A DNA stretch of 13,408 nt from Methylocystaceae bacterium. GTDB lineage: Bacteria > Pseudomonadota > Alphaproteobacteria > Rhizobiales > Beijerinckiaceae. Of the stretch, positions 6,435-11,359 are shown one piece after another; position 1 is the stretch's first letter; every line of letters begins with the position of its first letter. The DNA is taken from the NCBI GenBank assembly GCA_003152255.1, contig PLZT01000556.1, forward strand, positions 9,109-22,516, read 5' to 3'. The notes under the pieces are model-generated. The model made no database searches, was not told the origin of the DNA, and saw only the letters and a list, made by a program, of their open reading frames with translations. Position numbers and translations under genes: made by a program.

Positions 6435-6517
6435 AGTCGCCGCGCGGGGGGAGGCGAGGAGGATCGCCGGCGCGCGGAAGGGAGAAGAGCGGAGCGACTT
6501 GAAAAGCGGAGCGACTT
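6402..6517 (-). ncRNA. Predicted ~115-nt leader or small RNA with anti-SD loop
   Basis: From the start predicted by the promoter (about 6517) to the terminator T-tract. It contains a composite hairpin: outer stem CCGCGCG/CGCGCGG (6471-6477 with 6440-6446) and inner stem GGCGA/UCGCC (6464-6468 with 6453-6457) closing the loop UCCUCC (6463-6458), which is complementary to Shine-Dalgarno GGAGGA. The 5' end holds two copies of a 14-bp direct repeat at 17-bp period (6488-6501 and 6505-6518). Hyphomicrobiales carry CU-rich 'cuckoo' sRNAs with exposed anti-SD loops; this resembles that design, but expression is unproven. Confidence 0.4.
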
Positions 6518-6523
6518 GGGGGG

Positions 6524-6551
6524 ATTATGCGATTTATAAATCTCCTGTCAA
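6524..6551 (-). promoter_or_regulatory. Promoter of replication operon with operator in spacer
   Basis: Minus strand: -35 TTGACA (6551-6546), 16-bp spacer, -10 CATAAT (6529-6524), a near-consensus sigma-70 promoter. The spacer contains the perfect 12-bp palindrome GATTTATAAATC (6531-6542), so a bound repressor would block RNA polymerase directly. The repressor gene starts 60 bp away in the opposite direction. Confidence 0.75.
6531..6542. promoter_or_regulatory. Operator O1 (palindrome GATTTATAAATC)
   Basis: Perfect 12-bp palindrome between the -35 and -10 of the helicase promoter. It shares GATTT-nn-AAATC with the palindrome before the repressor start. Likely bound by the adjacent HTH/S24 repressor; this is inferred from position and symmetry. 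Confidence 0.65.
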
Positions 6552-6594
6552 TGGGCAATGGAGGTTTTAACACCACTAACGGTTTTCCACCGAG

Positions 6595-6606
6595 GATTTT
6601 AAAATC
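6595..6606. promoter_or_regulatory. Operator O2 (palindrome GATTTTAAAATC)
   Basis: Perfect 12-bp palindrome ending 5 bp before the repressor ATG. It includes TAAAAT (6600-6605), a plausible -10 on the plus strand; a start 7 bp further falls on the ATG itself. That would give a leaderless, autoregulated repressor mRNA, which fits the lack of a close Shine-Dalgarno. A matching -35 is not clear. Confidence 0.6.
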
Positions 6607-6611
6607 GCGGC

Positions 6612-7250
6612 ATGGATATTTCGCGCGACCAAATCCTCGCTCGCCTCGGCGACCGGCTGACCGAGCTCAAAATGACCGAGAACGAGGCCTCCACCCGCGC
6701 CGGGCTGGAGCGCACCTTCCTCAGTCAGCTCCGCCGCAACCCGTCGCGCTGGCCGCGCGTCGACAATCTCCAGCGCATCTGCGACACGCTCGGCCTGCGG
6801 ATGTATTGGGTCGCGACCGGCCTTGGGCCGCGGCTGATCGGCGAGCGCGACTATGGCGCCGATGTCGCGCAGGTTCCGCTGGTGTCCTGGGTCGCGGCGA
6901 CCGGCTTTTCCGAGACGCCGGCGGTCCTGCGCGGCGACGATCTCGCCTATCTGCCGGTGCCCGGCCTGCCGCGCGGCGATTTTCTGGCGCTGCGCGTCGT
7001 CGGCGATTCGATGAACCTCGTCGCGCCGGAAAATTCGATCATCGTCGTCGACCGCTCCGACACCGTGCCGCGCCCGCGCGGCTTCTACGTCTTCGCGACG
7101 CCCGACGGCGGCGAGGCGACCTTCAAGCGCTGGATGAGCCGGCCGGACCGGCTGGAGCCCTATTCCACCAACCCCGCGCACGAAGCGATCTACCTCGACG
7201 CCCCGCCGACGGTGATCGGCCGCGTGCGCAAGGTGATGCTGGATTTGTGA
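6612..7250 (+). CDS. Phage-type transcriptional repressor (HTH + S24/LexA-like)
   Basis: A 212-residue protein. Residues 5-65 form an XRE-like helix-turn-helix (QILARLGDRLTELKMTENEAS...LERTFLSQLRR...VDNLQRICDTLGL). A peptidase S24 domain follows (about 88-205) with the nucleophile Ser133 in VVGDSMNLV and the general base Lys172 in EATFKRW. Such proteins keep prophages silent and can be inactivated by RecA-stimulated self-cleavage. The usual Ala-Gly scissile bond is not evident around VSWVAATGF (92-99), so SOS-linked cleavage is doubtful. It is divergent from the helicase operon, with palindromic operators in the shared 239-bp gap. The ATG at 6612 has only a distant GAGG, so the mRNA may be leaderless. 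Confidence 0.88.
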   Translation: MDISRDQILARLGDRLTELKMTENEASTRAGLERTFLSQLRRNPSRWPRVDNLQRICDTLGLRMYWVATGLGPRLIGERDYGADVAQVPLVSWVAATGFSETPAVLRGDDLAYLPVPGLPRGDFLALRVVGDSMNLVAPENSIIVVDRSDTVPRPRGFYVFATPDGGEATFKRWMSRPDRLEPYSTNPAHEAIYLDAPPTVIGRVRKVMLDL

Positions 7251-7262
7251 GAAGGAACAAAC

Positions 7263-7401
7263 CCTTCTCCCACTTGTGGGAGAAGGTGGCCCTTGCGAAG
7301 CAAGGGTCGGATGAGGGTTCTCGCGACTTGGTTGGAACTTCCCAGCGACCCTCATCCGTCACGCCTTCGGCGCGACACCTTCTCCCACAAGCGGGAGAAA
7401 G
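7263..7401. repeat. Family A palindromic repeat, full copy 7 (reverse orientation)
   Basis: Begins 12 bp after the repressor stop. The central spacer is inverted relative to copies 1-6 (CGACTTGGTTGGAACTTCCC). Inner hairpins CCCTTGC-GAA-GCAAGGG and a shorter CGCC-TTC-GGCG; the right outer hairpin ends GGGAGAAAG, so the right arm has begun to decay. Confidence 0.88.
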
Positions 7402-7447
7402 ATTCGCCCGAATCATCCGATGTTTTTGCACCTCTACGCCGCACGGA

Positions 7448-7514
7448 GATGCCTTGGCATCAGATGTCTAAAAATCACATTACCTCTTGACGATATTTTT
7501 AAATCACATATCCT
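7448..7514 (+). promoter_or_regulatory. Promoter and operators of the small-gene operon
   Basis: TTGACG (7487-7492), a 16-bp spacer and TATCCT (7509-7514). The spacer holds TATTTTTAAATC (7494-7505), which fits GATTTnnAAATC except at its first base, so it matches the arrangement of the helicase promoter. Also present are an inverted repeat GATGCC-TT-GGCATC (7448-7461) and a direct repeat AAATCACAT (7472-7480 and 7501-7509). Control by the element's repressor is likely. Confidence 0.6.
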
Positions 7515-7541
7515 CCGCGTCATCAACTCGCGGAGGCGTTC

Positions 7542-7586
7542 ATGCGATCCAAGGATTTTCTGTTCTTCCCGGAGGCGGCGCGATGA
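7542..7586 (+). CDS. 14-residue leader ORF coupled to the next gene
   Basis: ATG 7542 with an ideal GGAGG five bases upstream encodes MRSKDFLFFPEAAR and stops at TGA 7584-7586, overlapping the next gene's ATG as ATGA. Its own 3' codons (CCG GAG GCG) form the Shine-Dalgarno of the next gene, so translation is probably coupled. It may be a regulatory leader peptide or a real micro-protein; I know no homologue. Confidence 0.55.
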   Translation: MRSKDFLFFPEAAR

Positions 7587-7834
7587 AGCCCGCCGTTCGC
7601 GCCTATCTCGCCCGGCTCGACGCCCATCTCGCCGCCGTCGCGGCGCCGAGGGAGCGCATCCGCCTGATCGACGACGAGCGCTGGCGCGTCGACCGGCTTG
7701 AGCGCGCGCTGTCGGACTGGGCCGCCCGCCGCCAGGGCGACCGCGAGCCGCCAACCCGCTTCTCCGCCTTCGACCTCGCCGTGCTGCACGGCGAGCTTTC
7801 AATGCGGCTCGAAGCCGCGCGCGAAGCCGCCTAG
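7583..7834 (+). CDS. Hypothetical protein, 83 residues
   Basis: ATG 7583 is preceded by GGAGG (7571-7575) at 7 bases. The product is charged and mostly helical: MKPAVRAYLARLDAHLAAV, a long amphipathic stretch with RIRLIDDERWRVDRLERALSDW, and a final helix FSAFDLAVLHGELSMRLEAAREA. No signal peptide, membrane segment or known motif. Two helical arms suggest a small oligomer or phage-type accessory protein, but no family was recognised. It is the first full gene of a plus-strand transcript facing away from the repressor, with a coupled leader ORF and a repressor-type promoter; a family B repeat begins two bases after the stop. Confidence 0.65.
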   Translation: MKPAVRAYLARLDAHLAAVAAPRERIRLIDDERWRVDRLERALSDWAARRQGDREPPTRFSAFDLAVLHGELSMRLEAAREAA

Positions 7835-7836
7835 CT

Positions 7837-7989
7837 CCCTCTCCCCGTAAAACGGCGAGAGGGCCGGCGCGAGGGGCTTGGGGCATAGGGCCGCCGCTCC
7901 ACGCCGAACGGGATTCGTCGACGTAATCGGCTTTCGCGATACGGACCCCAAGCCCCTCACCCTGCCCTCTCCCCGCAAGCGGGGAGAGG
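7837..7989. repeat. Family B palindromic repeat, full element
   Basis: Left outer hairpin CCTCTCCCCG...CGGCGAGAGG followed by GAGGGGCTTGGGGC; right half CCCCAAGCCCCTCACC followed by hairpin CTCCCCGC-AA-GCGGGGAG. The halves are inverted around a unique core of about 60 bp. It has the same plan as family A (outer hairpin, tag, spacer, inverted tag, outer hairpin) with unrelated sequence. Confidence 0.82.
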
Positions 7990-8032
7990 CGGACAAACGG
8001 CGAGTTCGTCGCAAATCGAAGGAACACAACCC

Positions 8033-8266
8033 ATGCGCCTGACCGGCCCGCTAAACCTCACCCTCGACGGCCCGCCGGAACTGGGCTTCTACGCCAGTAG
8101 AGCTCATGGCGGATTTTTGGCCTTCGACGTCTTCGAGATCGTCGACGGCGCGAAAAACCCCCGCGCGGAGGTGACGCTGTTCGTCCCCCCCGCGCACGAG
8201 CCGCGCCTGGCGCGCGCGGTCGCGGCGTTCAACGCGGCGATGGCGGGGGAGGAAGCGGCAACCTAG
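8033..8266 (+). CDS. Hypothetical protein, 77 residues
   Basis: ATG 8033 follows GAAGGA at about 9 bases. The product looks like a small alpha/beta protein: MRLTGPLNLTLDGPPELGFYASR, a strand-like FLAFDVFEIVDGAKNPRAEVTLFVPP, then a helix RLARAVAAFNAAMAGEEA. No motif, signal or membrane segment; family not recognised. It lies 198 bp after the previous small gene with a family B repeat between, and its stop is followed within 15 bp by a family A fragment. Probably an accessory gene of the prophage-like block and its right-most coding member. Confidence 0.62.
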   Translation: MRLTGPLNLTLDGPPELGFYASRAHGGFLAFDVFEIVDGAKNPRAEVTLFVPPAHEPRLARAVAAFNAAMAGEEAAT

Positions 8267-8276
8267 GGCGCGCCTC

Positions 8277-8356
8277 CCTTCTCCCACTTGTGGGAGAAGG
8301 GAGCCCCGCGAAGCGGGGTCGGATGAGGGGCGCCGCGGCTTGGTTGAAACTTCCCA
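8277..8356. repeat. Family A repeat, truncated (left arm plus spacer)
   Basis: Outer hairpin CCTTCTCCC-acttgt-GGGAGAAGG, inner hairpin CCCCGC-GAA-GCGGGG, TCGGATGAGGGG, and spacer in the same orientation as copy 7 (CGGCTTGGTTGAAACTTCCC). The right arm is missing, apparently replaced by a family C repeat 16 bp later. Confidence 0.85.
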
Positions 8357-8372
8357 ACGACATGCCCTCCGT

Positions 8373-8458
8373 CGTCATTGCGAGCCGAAGGAGAAGCAAT
8401 CCAGGAGTCACGCGCGGCCCCTGGATTGCTTCGTCGGCTTCGCTTCCTCGCAATGACG
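8373..8458. repeat. Family C palindromic repeat (CGTCATTGCGAG type)
   Basis: Inverted arms CGTCATTGCGAG...GAAGCAATCCAGG and CCTGGATTGCTTC...CTCGCAATGACG around a short centre. This type of intergenic palindrome is common in alphaproteobacterial genomes. It lies 41 bp downstream of the sugar-dehydrogenase stop, antisense to readthrough from it. Confidence 0.82.
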
Positions 8459-8499
8459 GAAAGGACGCGCGCTTCCTTCTCCCCCTCGCCCCCGCCCCC

Positions 8500-9834
8500 T
8501 CACTTCCCTCCAAAGCTCACCCGCCACAGCGTCCCATTGCCGTCCTCGGTGAACAGCAGCGCGCCGTCGGGGGTTTGCGTCACGTCGACCGGGCGGCCCC
8601 AGACGCGCGTTTCGTCGATGACGAAGCCGGTTACAAAGTCCTCGTAGACCCCGGTCGGATTGCCGTCCGCGAAGCGCAGGCGGATGATCTTGTAGCCCGC
8701 GAGTTTTGAGCGGTTCCAGGAGCCGTGCAGCGCGACGAAGGCGTCTCCCCTGAACTCGGCCGGGAATTGCTGACCTTCGTAAAAACCGATGCCGAGCGGC
8801 GCGCTGTGCGGCTGGATCAGCACGTCGGGGGTCACGGTTTTATCGGCTAGTTCCGGCCGCTCGCCCTTGTGGCGGGGGTCTTCGTGGGCACCGATGTAAT
8901 ACCAGGGCCAGCCGTAGAAGGCGCCGGGGACGACCCGCGTCGCGTAATCCGGCGGCAGATTGTCGCCGAGCATGTCGCGCTCGTTGACGACGCACCACAG
9001 CTCATCGGAGCCGGGGCGGATCGTCACGCCGGAGCAATTGCGCAGGCCCGAGGCGTACACGCGGCGGTTCTTCCCCTCGGGATCGAAGGCGGCGACCAGC
9101 GCGCGGCCGGTTTCGGCGCTGGCGCCGAGGCCCTCGGTCTTCTCCAGCGCTTCGGCCTCGGCGCGCGGCGGCGGCGTCTTGCCTTCCGCGACATTGGTCT
9201 GCGAGCCGATCGCCACGTAAAGCGTCGCGCCGTCAGGCGAAAAAGCGAGATCGCGCGTCCAGTGGCCGGCGCCCGCCGGCAGACGGGCGATGGTCTCGGC
9301 CGCGCCGGACGGCTTGAACTCGCCGCTTTGATAGGGATAGCGCAGCACGGAGCCATGCGTCGCGACATAGACGTAACGCGGGTTCGGCCCCGGCGGATAA
9401 AAGGCGACGCCATAGGGCCGGTCGAGCCCCGCGGCGAAGACCTCGTTGCGGACCGGCGCGGTCTGGCCCGGCGCGAAGCGCAGCACGCGGACGCGCCCGC
9501 CCGCGCTCTCGGAAAGGAACAGATCGCCGTTCGGCGCGAAGCGAATGACGCGCGGACCGTCAAGGCCGGAGGCGATGATCTCGGCCTTAAAGCCCGGAAG
9601 CGTCTTGAGTTCGGCGCCCGCGGGACGCGGCGCGACCTCGGAGCGGCTGGCCTTGGGCTCGCTGGCGTAGGGCGCGGGAAGATCGGAAAGCGTGATTTTA
9701 TGCTGGACGCCCGGCGCGTCCATGCGCCAGTCGCCAAATGTCGCGGGGGCGTTTTGGGTCGCTGGCGCGGTCTGCGCCAGCGCGCCGGCGCAGGCGAGCA
9801 GCGACGCGCCGAAAATAGTCGCGGTTTTGGTCAT
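8500..9834 (-). CDS. PQQ-dependent sorbosone/glucose dehydrogenase family protein
   Basis: A 444-residue exported protein. The N-terminus (MTKTATIFGASLLACAGALAQ) is a signal peptide; LLAC also resembles a weak lipobox. From about residue 70 a six-bladed beta-propeller of the soluble glucose/L-sorbosone dehydrogenase type is clear: LPGFKAEIIASGLDGPRVI, FAPNGDLFLSESAGGRVRVL, AAGLDRPYGVAFYP, GAGHWTRDLAFSPDGATLYVAIGS, VYASGLRNCSGVTI, HSAPLGIGFYEGQQFP, ALHGSWNRSKLAGYKI and a final GRPVDVTQTPDGALLFTEDG. Members oxidise sugars or aldoses in the periplasm with PQQ and Ca2+; the substrate cannot be told from sequence. No cytochrome domain is fused. ATG 9834 is preferred (GAAAGG at 9 bases) over ATG 9840 (3 bases). 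A 37-bp perfect inverted repeat lies just upstream. Confidence 0.88.
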   Translation of the reverse strand: MTKTATIFGASLLACAGALAQTAPATQNAPATFGDWRMDAPGVQHKITLSDLPAPYASEPKASRSEVAPRPAGAELKTLPGFKAEIIASGLDGPRVIRFAPNGDLFLSESAGGRVRVLRFAPGQTAPVRNEVFAAGLDRPYGVAFYPPGPNPRYVYVATHGSVLRYPYQSGEFKPSGAAETIARLPAGAGHWTRDLAFSPDGATLYVAIGSQTNVAEGKTPPPRAEAEALEKTEGLGASAETGRALVAAFDPEGKNRRVYASGLRNCSGVTIRPGSDELWCVVNERDMLGDNLPPDYATRVVPGAFYGWPWYYIGAHEDPRHKGERPELADKTVTPDVLIQPHSAPLGIGFYEGQQFPAEFRGDAFVALHGSWNRSKLAGYKIIRLRFADGNPTGVYEDFVTGFVIDETRVWGRPVDVTQTPDGALLFTEDGNGTLWRVSFGGK

Positions 9835-9848
9835 GGCCATGCGCCTTT

Positions 9849-9885
9849 CGCGTTTAAGTCTACTTCTTGAGTAGACTTAAACGCG
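9849..9885. promoter_or_regulatory. 37-bp perfect inverted repeat before the sugar dehydrogenase
   Basis: Arms CGCGTTTAAGTCTACT and AGTAGACTTAAACGCG, 16 bp with no mismatch, separated by TCTTG. It ends at the edge of the Shine-Dalgarno of the dehydrogenase and starts 44 bp after the dps stop. There is no T-tract on either strand, so it is not a classical terminator. It may be an operator or an mRNA hairpin controlling ribosome access. Confidence 0.75.
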
Positions 9886-9928
9886 AGGTCGCGCCAGAGC
9901 AAGATCAGAGTCCACCGGCGGGAACGGC

Positions 9929-10408
9929 TTACGCGGCCTCCTGAAGATGCGCTTCGATGAACCAGAGCGCCTTGTCGAGCGAGCGGGAATAGTTGACGAA
10001 GATGTCCGAGGTGTCGGCGTCGCCGGCTTCGTCGGTCTGGTCGATCGCCTCGCGCACCAGATTCGCGGCGGTCCCATAGCGTTCGGCGAGCGCGCCGAGA
10101 TGATCCTTCGAGGCATGGATATTCGTCGGATAGGGCGCGAGCTTGCTCGCCGCCGCGGTGGTTTGCGACGTTCCCAGCGCCGTGCCGCCAAGTTGCACGA
10201 CACGTTCCGCCATGGTGTCGACATGCGTGTCAAGTTCTGTGCGGAAGCCGTCGAGCATTAGGTGCACCGCGATGAAATTCGGCCCCTTGATGTTCCAATG
10301 GGCCTGCTTGGTGACAAGCGCCAGGTCTATGCCGTCGGCGAGGCGCGCGTTGAGAATCTCCATCGAGACCTTTTTCGCGTTGGATTTCAGGTTGTTCCTC
10401 GTTTTCAT
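9929..10408 (-). CDS. dps: Dps-family ferritin-like DNA-protection protein
   Basis: A 159-residue Dps protein, the usual length. Ferroxidase ligands have the family spacing: His37 (TKQAHWNIKG), His49 and Asp53 (AVHLMLDGF), and Glu68 (DTMAERV), corresponding to H51, H63, D67 and E82 of E. coli Dps. Dps forms a dodecamer that oxidises Fe(II) with H2O2, stores iron and shields DNA. The N-terminal tail MKTRNNLKSNAKK is lysine-rich, which suits DNA binding. ATG 10408 is chosen for GAGGGAG upstream; ATG 10429 has no ribosome site. It lies 135 bp downstream of the encapsulin gene on the same strand. It has no encapsulin targeting peptide, so it is probably a functional partner, not cargo. Confidence 0.95.
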   Translation of the reverse strand: MKTRNNLKSNAKKVSMEILNARLADGIDLALVTKQAHWNIKGPNFIAVHLMLDGFRTELDTHVDTMAERVVQLGGTALGTSQTTAAASKLAPYPTNIHASKDHLGALAERYGTAANLVREAIDQTDEAGDADTSDIFVNYSRSLDKALWFIEAHLQEAA

Positions 10409-10470
10409 CGGCCAACTCCCTCGATGCATCGTGGCGCGTTCCCGCCGGGAACAGCGTCGCGAATAGAAGA

Positions 10471-10494
10471 TTGAGGCCGGGAGTCGCCTGTCAA
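10471..10494 (-). promoter_or_regulatory. Possible dps promoter
   Basis: A consensus -35 TTGACA (10494-10489, minus strand) lies in the encapsulin-dps gap, but only a weak -10 (around 10471, ATCTTC) follows at 17 bp. Suggests dps may have its own start in addition to readthrough from the encapsulin gene. Confidence 0.3.
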
Positions 10495-10543
10495 GGAGGG
10501 GGCCGCGTTTTGTCGCCGGGCGCGAGAGACGGCGCCGGTCCGC

Positions 10544-11359
10544 CTAACCAGCTCCGCTTTTCCGCGCCGTGAGCGCCACCGCCGCTTCGGTCGTCAACAG
10601 CCGGAACGTGAAACTTTCTTGCAAATACAGTTCGACGGCCGCGTCGGTGTGGCTGAGGTAGCCAATGGAAATGTCCTGCCCGATGTCCAATTCGAAATCG
10701 CCGCCGCGGGTCGTGAGCACAAGGCCGCCGTCGATGGCGGGCGCCCAAATGATCTCTCCATCCACCAGACGGTGAATATGCTGGAGCACCGGGTAGCCTT
10801 CCTCGCTGCCGCCGCTGACGGCGGTGTAGGGACCGGAGCCCAGCACCAGCACGTAAGGGCCGTTGACGCCGGCGAGGCGCAATTGATTGACCGCCTGGGC
10901 CACCACGCCCGGATAGCCCATCGCGGCGGACGGGAGCGTCAAGGCCGCGTTGCTGGCGCCTTCGCGGATGCCCTGGATCCCGGCGGCGGCGTATCCGTCA
11001 AACACCGCGCGATCTTCGGCGAAAGCGATCTTGCGCGCGGCTTCCTTCAGCGGCGCCCAGTCCGAATCCGTCGCGCCGCGCCCCACGTCGTCGATCGCCT
11101 GGCGCGTGAGCGTGAACGGCACGCGCAATTCCACCAGCGCGTTGGCGAGGCGTCGCGCCGCCTGGACGCCTTCGGCGGGCGCCTCGATGGGCTCAATATG
11201 GCCGTTGCCGACGGCCGCGAGGGCGAGACCCTTTGGTTCCGGTGTGTCCACGACTCGGCGCGCCGCCAGATAGCGCTTGAGCGTGCGGGAGGCCTCTTCC
11301 TCGATTTGCGCCCAGGCCGCATCGGAGATGGGAGCGAGTTCGCGATGGAGATTATTCAT
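10544..11359 (-). CDS. enc: Family 1 encapsulin shell protein
   Basis: A 271-residue encapsulin, the normal family 1 length (formerly linocin M18). It starts MNNLHRELAPISDAAWAQIEEEASRTLKRYLAARRVVD, the N-terminal helix that docks cargo. It shows the HK97-like core segments VPFTLTRQAIDDVGRGATDSDW, KIAFAEDRAVFDGY, GPYVLVLGSGPYTAV, PVLQHIHRLVDGEIIWAPAIDGGLVLTTRGGDFELDIGQDISIGY and the closing LYLQESFTFRLLTTEAAVAL. Subunits assemble into an icosahedral protein nanocompartment that encloses enzymes bearing a targeting peptide. Its ATG overlaps the end of the DyP peroxidase gene by 8 bp, with GAGG in the DyP tail as ribosome site, so the two are translationally coupled and DyP is the cargo. Confidence 0.96.
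   Translation of the reverse strand: MNNLHRELAPISDAAWAQIEEEASRTLKRYLAARRVVDTPEPKGLALAAVGNGHIEPIEAPAEGVQAARRLANALVELRVPFTLTRQAIDDVGRGATDSDWAPLKEAARKIAFAEDRAVFDGYAAAGIQGIREGASNAALTLPSAAMGYPGVVAQAVNQLRLAGVNGPYVLVLGSGPYTAVSGGSEEGYPVLQHIHRLVDGEIIWAPAIDGGLVLTTRGGDFELDIGQDISIGYLSHTDAAVELYLQESFTFRLLTTEAAVALTARKSGAG

Noticed and set aside
6527..7471. A 314-codon plus-strand frame overlapping the repressor
   Set aside because: Arginine/alanine-rich shadow frame; the repressor frame has clear HTH and S24 motifs.
8500..9834. Sugar dehydrogenase as additional encapsulin cargo
   Set aside because: It is exported by a signal peptide and its C-terminus (LWRVSFGGK) has no targeting peptide.
8869..9870. A 333-codon plus-strand frame
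   Set aside because: Antisense shadow of the PQQ dehydrogenase, with no motif or ribosome site.
9929..10408. Dps as encapsulin cargo
   Set aside because: Neither terminus carries a DGSLxIGSLK-type peptide.
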